Assembly: GCA_002786025.1 (NCBI GenBank)
Contig: NHNW01000035.1
Span: 124,001-188,000, forward strand
Direction: 5' to 3'
Source: Zasmidium citrigriseum
Lineage: Eukaryota; Ascomycota; Dothideomycetes; Mycosphaerellales; Mycosphaerellaceae
Length of the DNA: 64,000 nt
Below the pieces are notes generated by a model. That model was given only the letters and a program-made list of their open reading frames with translations. It made no database searches and had not been told where the DNA came from. This document shows positions 1 through 9,876 of this stretch, in pieces (the stretch's first letter is position 1; every line of letters begins with the position of its first letter). Position numbers and translations under genes: made by a program.

Positions 1-208
1 TCCCATTCAATCGTGAAAGCAAGAGTCAATCTCCGAGATCAAGGGGCAAGGAGGTCTGGGGCCCATGCGGGGCCCATGCATGAAGTCCTGGAGATTTGCT
101 TTGGACAAGCTTGTGATGCCCTGCTAGTCAAGAGATAGCTCATTCTCAGACTCAAGTGCGAAGGTAGAAGTCGGCATCCACATTTCACTGGACTTACCTG
201 CCTTCGAC

Positions 209-1244
209 TTGATGCGTTCCACCTCCCAGACTCTCCCAGCCATGATCGACACAACCATGTATCGGACGCTTGCAGCTTTTTGTCTTCTCACACAGCACGC
301 TTTGGCCGTCACACCCATTGCGTCCACTCCAACGCCCTCAGCAGCCAGACTTCTTCGAGCCGATGCGCAGCTACCAAAACCAACGAAAGCCCCTCAATTG
401 AGAGGAAGACACTTGGGATACATGCCAGCAAATGCTCTCTTCGCACGTCAAGATGCTCTGACAAGTACATGCGGTTGGGTCAGTGGTAAAAACGACCCAT
501 CATCCGAGATCGCCTGCGGAGAGAACTCAGCATGCTACTTCAGAACGCAGAATGCACCTCAGCGAGGCAATGTGCTTTGCTGCCCACTCGACGACTACGG
601 AAATTTCAACATGGACGACTGTCCGTACGATGCAGTCTGTGTTCCGTATACAGCGGACAGCGGCATCACCGGCACTGATGCTTCGAGAGTGGGTGACAGC
701 ACCAACACAATCTACTGGTAAGGTGAATTTCGGTAATACGAGTCTCTGGCTGACCATTCGAAGCCCAAGTGTTTCTCCATACTGTCAAACCGTCAGGATC
801 TTGGACGATGCCGGGAACCAATTCGACCACTACAACTGTCTGGACGTCTCAGGAACCGTGATCACCGCTTCAGTCACGGCTACGCCTGACCCTGCGACGA
901 TCGTCTCGGTGTCTCAGATCACAAATATTGAGACAAGAACAATATACAGTACAAAACAGGCCACCTCGAACAACGGGACTTTGAACTGGTCTTCGAATGG
1001 TCCAAGCATCAGCTCAAGTACATCCCAGAGTAGTCTGTCCGGCACGCCGCCTACCTCCTGGACCTCATCGCCTTCGTCTTCTCCGTCTCACACGAACGTG
1101 GGTGCAATCGCAGGTGGCGTTGTTGGTGGAGTCGCTGGGCTAGCACTCATTGGCGCAGCAATCGGCTATCTGGTGTGGAGAAAGAAGACTCAAAGAGTGG
1201 AGCCCATGAGGGAGGTCAGTCAGTATGGCGGGAGCGTGTATTAA
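209..1244 (+). CDS. Cys-rich single-pass cell-surface protein (two exons)
   Basis: Exons 209..717 and 770..1244, joined through a 52-nt intron (donor GTAAGG, branch CTGAC, acceptor AAG). The join turns a stop codon after TNTIY into a continuous frame. From 209 the product is 327 residues. Starts at 242 or 257 are as likely, because the signal peptide (MYRTLAAFCLLTQHALA) begins at 257. The order is signal peptide, a Cys-rich ectodomain opening with TCGWVSG and holding a CC pair, a Ser/Thr-rich stalk, a Gly/Ala-rich transmembrane helix (VGAIAGGVVGGVAGLALIGA) and a short basic cytosolic tail. This plan is common among fungal wall-sensor-like surface proteins. The ligand and role are unknown. The main doubts are the start codon and the exact acceptor. 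Confidence 0.72.
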
Positions 1245-1958
1245 TGTTCTGGACTTTGGCGTAAACCTGTAGGGGCAAGTTGCTTTGATACATTCCATTC
1301 CAGGCTTTCTCCTGTCGCCTCTACAGAGTTTCGCTGGACTCGCAATTTTGCTGCAGTCTTATTCAACGGTCGCCAAGTCAACTGATTGCAGAGGTGCATG
1401 CACAGCTGGTAGATCTCAAGAACACTGGCGTTGAATGCCGGCCGATTGTGCAGTATGGAGGCTTGAAGCTATACAAATCGCCCAGGAAAGGTGGACTGCG
1501 CCAAGCATGTAAAAGTAGACACGCTCTCACATGACATCTCAAGCTTTGGGATTTGCAATGATTCAATCGCATTATTCGACGTACAAGTTTCATCCGCAAT
1601 GACTTTGGCAAGGCCTATGCTTCGGAATCACCTAACGCGATGTCATTTCCTCGCACGCAGGCAATAGTAGCAAGGCGCGTATCTCAATCAATCATGTTTT
1701 GGGTAATCTATCCCGACGTGAGGATGTGCAGATCTTGCGAGCGAGTGACTAAATTCCGCGATTGACTCAGGCGAGTGGAGTGGAGTGAAGAGTGAAGTCC
1801 GCCGAACATTCACTTTCCTATGGCCCGTGCACCGCGCTAATCCTCATTCGATCGAAGCTTAAATAGCCCTTCGCGACTTCCTCTGCGTCGCAACTCGCAA
1901 CCATCACCTCGAACTCGCAAAACTGCTCTCGAAACTGTCTCAACTCGCAACTTCCAAC
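1245..1958. other. Intergenic region with promoter of the F-box gene
   Basis: About 710 nt with no convincing gene. The right end carries an AT-rich TTAAATAG box near 1859 and a 5' leader with several repeats of CTCGCAAC, which end just before the ATG at 1959. The rest looks like the 3' UTR of the surface-protein gene followed by spacer. Confidence 0.5.
1859..1866 (+). promoter_or_regulatory. TATA-like box upstream of the F-box gene
   Basis: TTAAATAG lies about 93 nt upstream of the ATG at 1959 and is followed by a pyrimidine-rich leader. That is a reasonable position for a core promoter element, but the assignment rests on spacing and sequence only. Confidence 0.3.
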
Positions 1959-3215
1959 ATGGCGGCGGAGACGGGGCTGCTGAAGCTTCCCATGGAGCTG
2001 CTCCAGCTCATCGCCGAGGAATGCGACCTCGCGACCGACGTCTTCAGCCTGCGCCTCTCATGCAAAGACCTCGCCGCCGCCGCATTTGCGCCCTTTGCCA
2101 GAGAGTACATTGCGGAACTCGAATGCTTCATGCTAGACCCGGTCCGCCTGCTGCGAATTCTGAACTTCATCGCGACACCGCACCTCTGCCAACAAATGCG
2201 CACGGTTTCCCTCAGTCTGAACGCACACGAGGATCACTGGCAGTTGCCAATTGTGCCGAACATCGGGGAGACCGCAGGGAAAGCACGAGACAATTTCACC
2301 AACATGCTAGCCACCAAGCTGTATGACAAGCACGAATGCATGGCTCGTGGAGTCTCGGACAGCGCCTGGTACGCCATCAAAAGCATCATAGCACATATTT
2401 CCCGCCAGCCCAAATGCTCCATCATTATCGATCTGCAGGGAGAAGACAGTGTGCTGGACCGAGTCCGGCCACAAAGACCGACCTTGGCAATGGAGCTCTT
2501 GGAGCTTGCGAATGGCGCAGGGTGCACTGTCTCTGGACTCCTAACTGGAAATCGGTATGAGCTGGATCACACGGCATTCGATGCCGGAGCCAAGCTCCAC
2601 CATTTGCTCGAAAACCTCACTCGCCTCTCCTACGACTTCGACTTCTCTCGCGACGATAGCCTGCATGGACTGAACGCGCTGCAACGCCGTCAATTCTTGA
2701 GCTCGATCGGAAGTTCGTCTCGCAATCTCAAGGCTCTCGAGCTCATTGTCAGCTCAACAACGGACCAGTTCAACCCCGGCCTCTCTGACGCCAGCTTCGC
2801 TGTACCACAAGACATCTTTCGACAGTCCGCCGTCGCCTTTCTACAAGAAGTAAATCTGGTGGTCATCGACTGCCAGGAGAGTGACCTTGTGGCGATGCTG
2901 AACAGGTGCCACCAAACATTGCTAGAGGTGATCCTGAAGGACGTATGCCTGAGAAGCAGCACCAGCAATCCATGGACGGACACACTGATAGCATTGAAAG
3001 AGTGCACTAGTCTTCGACTGCTGTACATCATTTGCCCAAGCATTCAGGTCAACTACGAGGAGCAGCGCGTGGAGCTCGTCGTGGACAATGACAGCGACGG
3101 GACCGAAAAGAGCTGGGAGGCATACTACAAAGGAGGAAATGCGGAGATTCAGCATTTCCTGGACATGAACAATGAGATAGGCCTGTCTTACAAGCCTTTT
3201 GACGAAGACGGATGA
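1959..3215 (+). CDS. F-box-like domain protein
   Basis: Single-exon protein of 418 residues. The N-terminus (LKLPMELLQLIAEECDLATD, then LRLSCKDLAAAAF) has the LPxELLxxIxxxC...LxLxCKxL pattern of an F-box, the motif that docks a substrate adaptor to Skp1 in SCF ubiquitin ligases. The remainder is helical and leucine-rich without a recognisable WD or Kelch repeat, as is usual for the expanded fungal F-box family, so the substrate cannot be guessed. The start has a good context (aacATGG) and is preceded by a typical pyrimidine-rich leader. It stands alone, unlike the F-box pair at 26.6-30 kb, to which it shows no special similarity by eye. Confidence 0.72.
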   Translation: MAAETGLLKLPMELLQLIAEECDLATDVFSLRLSCKDLAAAAFAPFAREYIAELECFMLDPVRLLRILNFIATPHLCQQMRTVSLSLNAHEDHWQLPIVPNIGETAGKARDNFTNMLATKLYDKHECMARGVSDSAWYAIKSIIAHISRQPKCSIIIDLQGEDSVLDRVRPQRPTLAMELLELANGAGCTVSGLLTGNRYELDHTAFDAGAKLHHLLENLTRLSYDFDFSRDDSLHGLNALQRRQFLSSIGSSSRNLKALELIVSSTTDQFNPGLSDASFAVPQDIFRQSAVAFLQEVNLVVIDCQESDLVAMLNRCHQTLLEVILKDVCLRSSTSNPWTDTLIALKECTSLRLLYIICPSIQVNYEEQRVELVVDNDSDGTEKSWEAYYKGGNAEIQHFLDMNNEIGLSYKPFDEDG

Positions 3216-3362
3216 GCGTAGCTCGAGGAGAAAAGCGGCTGGAAGTGAGGTGACATGATTATAGGCGCGGGCCAAGAGAATGGTATCGAAGGCAGTATTT
3301 GTCCGTGACCTCAGATTCCCTAGACAAGGACGATTGTAATGGAAATGATGCACCTAAGTCAA

Positions 3363-3932
3363 TCAAGGCTTAGCCTGCCCCTCCACCTTCGCCGGCAACT
3401 TCACCCTCGCAACAGCCTTACTCAACTCCACCCTCTGCCCCTTCAAATTAACAACAGCATTATCCAGCCCCTCAAATGTATGCTCCCTATCCCCCATCGG
3501 AGCCTTAGGATCCAAATACTTCCTCTTCAATCTCTGCACCTTCTCCTCAAATTTTTCCAACTTAGTCTCAAACCCCCTGACATCATTTTCCTCAAAAGAA
3601 TGCCACTGGCTATTCAGAGCCTTGACAGCAGCGACTTGAGCTTCGTAACGGGAGCCGGGCGGGTCTCGCTGGAAAAGCGGCTTGCGGTCGGCGGGTGGTG
3701 GTTCAGGGGCTTGGGTTGTCGTAGCGCGGGAGGCGAAGTCGTCGGCTTTGGTTTGGAGTTTGGAGGATTCGCTGTTGAGGTCTTCGGCTTCTTTGGTGAG
3801 GGTTTCGAGCTTGCAGGAGAGCTTCTGCTCGGGTGTTACGACGGGTTGTTTGCGGAGCTTGGAGAGGCGAGCTTGCACTCGGTCTTTGACGGTGTTGCTG
3901 CGTTTCATCGTTGACATTGTTGGATCGACCAA
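3363..3932 (-). CDS. Coiled-coil protein of unknown function
   Basis: Single-exon ORF of 189 residues rich in Lys, Glu and Ala. There are two heptad-rich segments, around residues 35-65 (KLETLTKEAEDLNSESSKLQ) and 100-145 (FETKLEKFEEKVQRLKRKY), split by a Pro-rich linker. Two further in-frame Met codons (3917 and 3908) could be the true start; MKRSNTVKDRVQARL looks like a natural N-terminus. I do not recognise the family. Coding-strand composition switches from C-rich to G-rich near 3650, as in several neighbours. A similar-length frame on the other strand (3339..3914) is a Leu/Pro-rich mirror image and was rejected. Confidence 0.6.
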   Translation of the reverse strand: MVDPTMSTMKRSNTVKDRVQARLSKLRKQPVVTPEQKLSCKLETLTKEAEDLNSESSKLQTKADDFASRATTTQAPEPPPADRKPLFQRDPPGSRYEAQVAAVKALNSQWHSFEENDVRGFETKLEKFEEKVQRLKRKYLDPKAPMGDREHTFEGLDNAVVNLKGQRVELSKAVARVKLPAKVEGQAKP

Positions 3933-4286
3933 AGCTGGAGGGATTGTGAGAGATGATGTATGAGTGGAGAGAAATTGCAGTTATGAAGTCGAAGAGCGCA
4001 CGGCTGTAGTGAACACCTGGAAACCTGTTGGCGTTGTGAACACCGCCTGTTTGCATCACATGAAGGCAAGGAAATGTCGTGACAGGACACGTGCAGGTAT
4101 TGCCGACTGACAGCCGGTATGAATGATGCATGACATTTTAGTTCGTCATGCTCATAATTCGCATGCTGTTTGTCTTCCTGGCTTTCCCGCATCGAAGTTT
4201 CAGCGCTCTTCGAGGCAAACTGAGCAGGCAACAGCGTCAGATCGCTAAAGTATTTCCACTGCAATTGAGAACCATTTCTTGTATCG
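3933..4286. other. Intergenic spacer
   Basis: About 350 nt between the start of the coiled-coil gene and the stop of the chromate-transporter gene, both on the minus strand. It must hold the promoter of the former and the 3' UTR of the latter. No other structure was seen. Confidence 0.5.
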
Positions 4287-5771
4287 TCAAGTTCGAGCAA
4301 CAGCATACCAAACCAACCCCATAACCGCACCCAACACAATCGCCACAGGAGGCGAGACCTTATAATGCATCCCACCGACAAAACTCGTAGCAACAATAAC
4401 AACCCACCAAGGATCTCTGCTCAGACTACCTCCATTCCTAACTTCAGCATCAAGATACCCGATCTCAAAAAGTCGATAGACAGCAGTGAAAACAAGTCCA
4501 ACTGCAGTCGCATGAACACCTCTCAAGGCAGCTCGAACAGCTTGGACCTTTCGGACAGAAGACCAAATGCCGAGTAATCCTGTCGCGAGCCACATGCCAG
4601 GGACGAATATGCCAAGAAATGCAATGATCGCTCCTGCAGTGATGGGTACTGAAGACCTTTGGACGGCGAGAGCGCCGAGATAGACAGCGAAGTTGAAGTT
4701 TGGTCCGGGAAACGCTTGGATGATGGCAAGGCCGAGAAGGAAGTCTCGAGGTGAGACCCACCCAGGTGTTACGATATACTCGCGGAGGAGAGGAATCACA
4801 ACAGGGCCACCACCGAAGATGATCGTACCGGCGAGGTACATGTTGGCGAAGAGATCGAAACCACGATTGCGGCTGCTGTAGACACCTCTGAGTGCCATGA
4901 TGACCGCAAAGGACGCCAGAAAGGCAAAGATGATGATAGCTCCTGCTTTCCAAGACCATAGAAATTTTCTGTTGGCAGGGGATGAATCTCTTGGCCGGCT
5001 ATGTGTACTGGCATTCTCTCTCTGTGTGGATGCTCGAGAGCGTACCGAGATCGCATCCTGTTGATTACGCTCCAGACTCTCCAGGCTGGCAGTATCGTGC
5101 TGTGTAGAAGCCGTGTCTTCTGCAGGTCTTCTGCGAAGGATTCGTTGCAGGAGTCGCAAGTCGGAGACGATCGTAACCAAACCGCCCGCCGCAATGAGCA
5201 CGGGGAAGTACCACAGCGCATTGTACAGCATCCCCGCAGTGGCACCTAGAAACACCAACGTCCTGGACACAGTATCGGTAACAGCCTTCTGACTCAATTG
5301 AACAGCAGCAAGCGCAACAATTCCTACAGTCGCCGAATTCAGTCCGCTAAGCAGTGCATACGCCGGTCCCGGGAGTTCATCCTGAATCTGTCCGACACCC
5401 AAGGCCAGGCCCCAGGTAGCAATCGCCATGGGAAGAGACCAGACGAAGAATGCCGCAACACCACACCAGAAGCCATAATGCATGACGTTGATGACATACA
5501 GCATTTTCGTGGAACCAGGACCGCTGAGCGCTTGACAAAGGCCGAAGAGTTCATCGTATGCGGTATCGTCTAGCCAGCCATATTTATCGACGAACAGGTG
5601 CCGGAAGATCTGAAAGTGTACTGTTGGGCCGCCGAAAGAGACGAATCCTAGGTGCCAGTTGTGTGCCAGCATGTCGACGAGAGGTATTTTGGAGATGCTG
5701 TCTCCATTTGGCAGGAGAGCCTTGCGGCTGCGAATGATCCACTCATGGATTCGGGCGACGGTGCTGGCCAT
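4287..5771 (-). CDS. Chromate transporter, ChrA (CHR) family
   Basis: Protein of 494 residues starting at MASTVARIHEW; the frame stays open to 5936, but that extension looks like 5' leader. Both halves carry the CHR hallmark. The first has FGGPTVHFQIFRHLFV and CQALSGPGSTKMLYV, the second has FGGGPVVIPLLREYIV and QAFPGPNFNFAVYLG. This is the two-domain (long-chain) layout with about 10-12 membrane helices. A hydrophilic Arg/Ser-rich loop of roughly 75 residues separates the halves, probably cytosolic and open to phosphorylation. The family exports chromate, or in some members moves sulfate-like anions, across the plasma membrane. In fungi it is patchily distributed. Family assignment is strong; the substrate is inferred. 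Confidence 0.9.
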   Translation of the reverse strand: MASTVARIHEWIIRSRKALLPNGDSISKIPLVDMLAHNWHLGFVSFGGPTVHFQIFRHLFVDKYGWLDDTAYDELFGLCQALSGPGSTKMLYVINVMHYGFWCGVAAFFVWSLPMAIATWGLALGVGQIQDELPGPAYALLSGLNSATVGIVALAAVQLSQKAVTDTVSRTLVFLGATAGMLYNALWYFPVLIAAGGLVTIVSDLRLLQRILRRRPAEDTASTQHDTASLESLERNQQDAISVRSRASTQRENASTHSRPRDSSPANRKFLWSWKAGAIIIFAFLASFAVIMALRGVYSSRNRGFDLFANMYLAGTIIFGGGPVVIPLLREYIVTPGWVSPRDFLLGLAIIQAFPGPNFNFAVYLGALAVQRSSVPITAGAIIAFLGIFVPGMWLATGLLGIWSSVRKVQAVRAALRGVHATAVGLVFTAVYRLFEIGYLDAEVRNGGSLSRDPWWVVIVATSFVGGMHYKVSPPVAIVLGAVMGLVWYAVART

Positions 5772-6123
5772 CCTGAGGCCCGTTACTATACAGCTGATAT
5801 AGTCGATGCGCAAAGTATCAGAAGTAGGATGAGTGTCGAGAGGAAGTGTATACCAATGTCCTTGGCGCCATGCAGATGGCGCAATCCGCGGCTTGGTGGG
5901 AGGAAATGCACCAATTAACCGCCTCGAGCATGTCACTTGTCACATCTTCGACAACTTCAGACCAAGAGAGAAGGCGGTCGTGAATTTGCAAAAGCAGAAC
6001 AGCCTGTCGATGAATATTCGATCATAATGCTTAATGTTTCGATCCTGTGTGTGCGTTGAGGTGTAGATCCACTATTCGGCTCGAACAATAGTCTAGATTA
6101 ACAGCTCCCATGGATGTGAAAGA
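5772..6123. other. Intergenic spacer
   Basis: About 350 nt holding the promoter of the chromate-transporter gene and the 3' end of the rhodopsin-like gene. An in-frame extension of the transporter (5772..5936) is possible but has no membrane-protein character. Confidence 0.5.
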
Positions 6124-7432
6124 TCATCCTTTACCGAACAAATCCGGCGTTGTAGATCTCGAGAATTTCGATGGCCGAGTCTCAAGATGTATAGCATCCG
6201 GAACTCCAGGCGACGGCCACCTCGCAATATCATTTGGACGAAGGCCTGTAGTCACAGTTCTACCCGTGCTAGACCAGTCCGTCGAAGACTCCAGATTACT
6301 CCTCTTGCCCCAAGATCGATTGCCAGACAAAATGCCGTGTTGACGAGAGACACTCAGGAATTGGCGAAGTACGGCCGCGGAGGCGCAGCACATGCCAATG
6401 TAGATTTCGATGAAGGACCAGGTGTTGATGGGAGCTGCATCGCGGAGTGGCTCTTTGCTTTCGGTGTAGACTTGAATCGAGTAGAGTCGGATGCAGCTGG
6501 CGAGCGTGGAGAGGCCGCCGGAGAGGAAGGCTGCGATGATGCCGAATTTTTGGGGGAGGGTGCCTTGGACTTTCCAGACTGTTTGGATGGGTAATGCCAA
6601 CATGATGACGTCGGTGATGATCGTGAAGATGTTCGTAGCTGTGAACAGATGAGCGATTGCCTTGCTGTAATGCGCATGAAGGCTTACAGTAGAAGAAGCC
6701 AGTAATGCTGATGCAATGACCTGGTGTTGTGGGATCCCAATACTTCTTCATGGGTACGCATTGGACCGAAAAAACGACGACCGTCGTTATGAAGTGCAGC
6801 GTGAGGATGATCAAAAGCCAGACGCTGCCCTTGTAGAGATAGTTTCGAAGTTCCCGGGCTGCACAAAACCTGTCAGCGTGCTTCGCCGTTGAGAGCAGCT
6901 AGACTCACACAGTCGCAGGTAGAGACACACTAGCGAGACCTTGATCAGATACACGCTGAAGTAGTAGAAGATTTCGATGGCGTAGACGGCCTGTTTCAAG
7001 TCAGCCTCCGCAGTTCGGCTTCTTCACGCCTCTGATCGACTTGCTTGTATAGCCTTCGGAGGCCAGCTAGGTGGTGCATCGCTCGCCTTCAACCCAACGC
7101 CCCATCGCACCGAGACGAACGACGAGATCATGAATCCAATCGAGAATCCATAAGCGATCAGCATGATCCAGTCATCGTACCATGGCTTCCTGCGACGGGA
7201 GAGTAACAGCGAAAGTCGGCAACCGATGGCCAGAGAACCAATGATGGTGAAGATGACGCCTGCAGTTATTAGGAGCAAGTTCAATCGCAGAGGTTGCTCA
7301 TGACTTACCGACAGCGATGAGCGAGAGACGATCTTCGTTCATTGCATAAGTATCGTAGTGCTGGTCGGCCTTTGGAGTAGTTTGTTTATCCAGCATAATG
7401 GCCCATGCCCCATCACTCATGGTAGTTGCCAT
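6124..7432 (-). CDS. Fungal rhodopsin-like seven-TM membrane protein (five exons)
   Basis: Exons in transcript order are 7309..7432, 7045..7259, 6909..6990, 6688..6858 and 6124..6638, encoding 368 residues. Introns are 49, 54, 50 and 49 nt. Intron 2 (6991..7044) has a GC donor (GCAAGT) instead of GT; every alternative breaks the frame. Seven hydrophobic helices are visible, with family marks such as KPWYDDWIMLIAYGFS in the first loop, FYYFSVYLIKVSLVCLYLRL, CVPMKKYWDP and FIEIYIGMCCASAAVLRQFL. This is the SAT4/PTH11-like rhodopsin domain family of Pezizomycotina. Members are plasma-membrane proteins, some acting as receptors, but most are uncharacterised. The soluble C-terminal tail of about 80 residues is Ser/Thr-rich. 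The ligand is unknown. Confidence 0.85.
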
Positions 7433-8283
7433 TGTAGCTGTGGTTCCACCTGAAAGCGGCCGATGGGCAGCGCGTGTCCGAATGCTGTGGGAGTGAATAA
7501 GAAGCGTGCTTGCGGGAAGGTGATGAAAGTAGCCACGCAGGTGCTAATAATCACTTGCAGCATTTCATGACCGACGATCATCGCAGACGACGCTCTCGGG
7601 CGCGAGTTCAGGGACAGTCGACCCCAGACAATAAGCGGGATGTACGCGGTCCTTCATGAGTCCTTGAGAGTCAATGCATGGGAAGCACCGCCAGTACTTA
7701 CTCAGACAAAAGCTTGTATTAGCTTCTTCACATCTTCACGGCTCGATGCAGAGAAGATCTGTGCCCTGGGCGTGACGATGCACGTCCGAAACAACCAGGG
7801 AGCTATGACAAGGTTGCAGGTTGCGTTACTCATCCGGGGAGCAAATTTATGAGATTCATGCCGCAGAACATTCAGCCGCGTTGATCTGCTGTTTCCCCAG
7901 CTTTGGCATTAAGCTTGCAGTAATTGGTTTTGATGCCCAGGAGAACTCGAAGGAAGGCGGCTCATGACTAGCGATGGCAAAGGGGAAGCACCTTCCGGAG
8001 GATGCAGTGAAACGTGTCTGACGATACTTTGCTGTATAATGCATGTCGTCGCCGCCGAGGCAAAAGCGTCGAGAACCAGTTCGATCGGTGTGATGAGCAT
8101 CAAATGGACTAAGGTGCAGTGTGATAGTCGATGGTTGGGCGTCAAAGAATTGAACAAGGATCAACTGGAATTTGACAGGCATCGCACTAGCGCCAAACCT
8201 TATCTACGTTCTCACGACGTCACCTCCTGTTCCCAATTGACTTTCACCTCCCAACCTCCATCCTTGCCAACAAATACACCAAC
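7433..8283. other. Divergent promoter region, no gene seen
   Basis: About 850 nt between two divergently transcribed genes. Short open frames here lack codon bias and conserved features. A C-rich leader (tcacctcc...tccttgccaac) precedes the phosphatase start at 8284. Confidence 0.5.
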
Positions 8284-9585
8284 ATGGCAGACCTCAACTG
8301 CCACATCACGACCTTCAACGCCGGTCGCGCCGAGATCCACGTCGATTACTTCGCCTCGTCGCTCTACACCAGCCTCAAGCAAGGAGAATTCCCACCAGAC
8401 CTCATCGTCCTCGCGCTACAAGAACTCGCCCCAATAGGCTATAGCTTTCTCGGGGGCTCGTTACTCGCACCGTATTTTTCGAAATTCGCAGAAGCTGTGT
8501 ATCGAGCGGCATCATGGAGGCTTGGGAAAGATGCCGACTATGAGCACGTGCTCACCAGGAACGCTGGGATGACGGGGATCATGGTGTTCGCGCGACGACA
8601 GATCAAAGAGAGGATACGATGGATAGAAGAAGCCGGTACAGGAGTTGGACTGTGGGAAATGGGAAATAAGGGAGCAGTCGGTGTACGACTAGGTCTGGAC
8701 TCCACGACAGCCACCTTCGTCGCAGCTCATCTGGCACCCATGGAAGAAGGCTACGAGCGACGAAACGAAGACTGGCGCCGGATATGCGAGAACCTCGTCT
8801 TCGAACCTATCGACAACCAGAAATCACAACAATCCTCCAATCCCGAACGCCAACCCCTCCTGTCCACCACCGACTCCCCTACCGCACCGCACGACCTCTT
8901 CACACCACCGTCCTACATCTTCTTCGCCGGCGACCTCAACTACCGCACCTCCGACACCCAGCCCGCACCCTCCGACTTCCCCACCTGGCCCCAACCAATG
9001 TCCACCCCTTCCGACAGCACGCACTACTCAAAACTCCTAACCTCCGACCAACTAACCCGCGAAATCCAATCCGGCAAAACCCTCCACCACCTCTCCGAAG
9101 CAGCGATAACCTTCCCTCCAACCTACAAATACTCCTCCCGCGCACAGAAACTCGCCGCGGAATCCTTCAAACCCTCAGAAGACGGCGGACCGATAAATTT
9201 TGAGGATGTGCAGGAACAAGTCTACCTCTGGGCCAAACACCGCATTCCCTCCTGGTGTGATCGGATCCTCTACCTCAGCACCGCCCCGCCAAAAGTCTAC
9301 TCCTACACCGCCCTCCCAATTCAACCAACAAGCGATCATCGGCCCGTCGTCCTCTCATGTTCCATTCCCCAGAAAACCCTCGAGGAGTCCCAGGTGATTA
9401 ACTATCCCCGGTACGAACTCGAAGACGGATGGAAAGAACGGCGGGAATGGGCGCGGAAATTAGAACTCGCCGTGGGTGTTGGAGCGTATCTGGGATTTAC
9501 GGGACAGGGGCAGATGGTATTGGGTGGGACGTTTGTGGGTGTTGTGGTGGGGTATTTGGTGTTGGGGTATTTGATTACTGGGTGA
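8284..9585 (+). CDS. Inositol polyphosphate 5-phosphatase, tail-anchored Inp54-like
   Basis: Single exon, 433 residues. It carries the signatures of the IPPc domain: LQELAP near the N-terminus, WEMGNKGAVGVRL, the catalytic loop GDLNYR (216-221), SWCDRIL (Trp 324) and SDHRPV (350-355). These residues bind the metal and the 5-phosphate in the endonuclease/exonuclease/phosphatase fold. Residues 395-433 form a glycine-rich hydrophobic C-terminal helix ending the protein (VLGGTFVGVVVGYLVLGYL). That is a tail anchor as in yeast Inp54, which removes the 5-phosphate of PI(4,5)P2 at the ER. Size (yeast protein about 384 residues) and topology agree. No Sac1, SH2 or RhoGAP domain is present. Codon composition flips to G-rich near 9400. 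Confidence 0.88.
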   Translation: MADLNCHITTFNAGRAEIHVDYFASSLYTSLKQGEFPPDLIVLALQELAPIGYSFLGGSLLAPYFSKFAEAVYRAASWRLGKDADYEHVLTRNAGMTGIMVFARRQIKERIRWIEEAGTGVGLWEMGNKGAVGVRLGLDSTTATFVAAHLAPMEEGYERRNEDWRRICENLVFEPIDNQKSQQSSNPERQPLLSTTDSPTAPHDLFTPPSYIFFAGDLNYRTSDTQPAPSDFPTWPQPMSTPSDSTHYSKLLTSDQLTREIQSGKTLHHLSEAAITFPPTYKYSSRAQKLAAESFKPSEDGGPINFEDVQEQVYLWAKHRIPSWCDRILYLSTAPPKVYSYTALPIQPTSDHRPVVLSCSIPQKTLEESQVINYPRYELEDGWKERREWARKLELAVGVGAYLGFTGQGQMVLGGTFVGVVVGYLVLGYLITG

Positions 9586-9876
9586 AGAAAAGCACAATGT
9601 ATGAATGATGGATGGGAGGAAGGAGTAATGAAAGAGCCAACGACAGCGAAAATCTTCTGAACATCTGATCAAGAATTACGAGACACGAACCAGAGCTATG
9701 CAACAACCACCAGAAACCCGATGCCATAAATATACATCAACCGCATCTCTCATCTTTCGCATCATCAATCATGCCGCCCACCCACCCAAAGTCCCAACCC
9801 CACGCACTTGGCTAAAGAAAAGCCTCACTCCTCAACCTCCAAAGCACCCGAAAAACGCCTGTCGCGCCAGTGTCAC

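Noticed and set aside
3339..3914. Plus-strand frame of 191 codons opposite the coiled-coil gene
   Set aside because: Leu/Pro-rich then Gly/Phe-rich mirror of the Lys/Glu-rich minus-strand protein, which has proper heptads.
5772..5936. N-terminal extension of the chromate transporter
   Set aside because: The extra 55 residues lack conservation-like or targeting features; the ATG at 5771 begins the family-like sequence.
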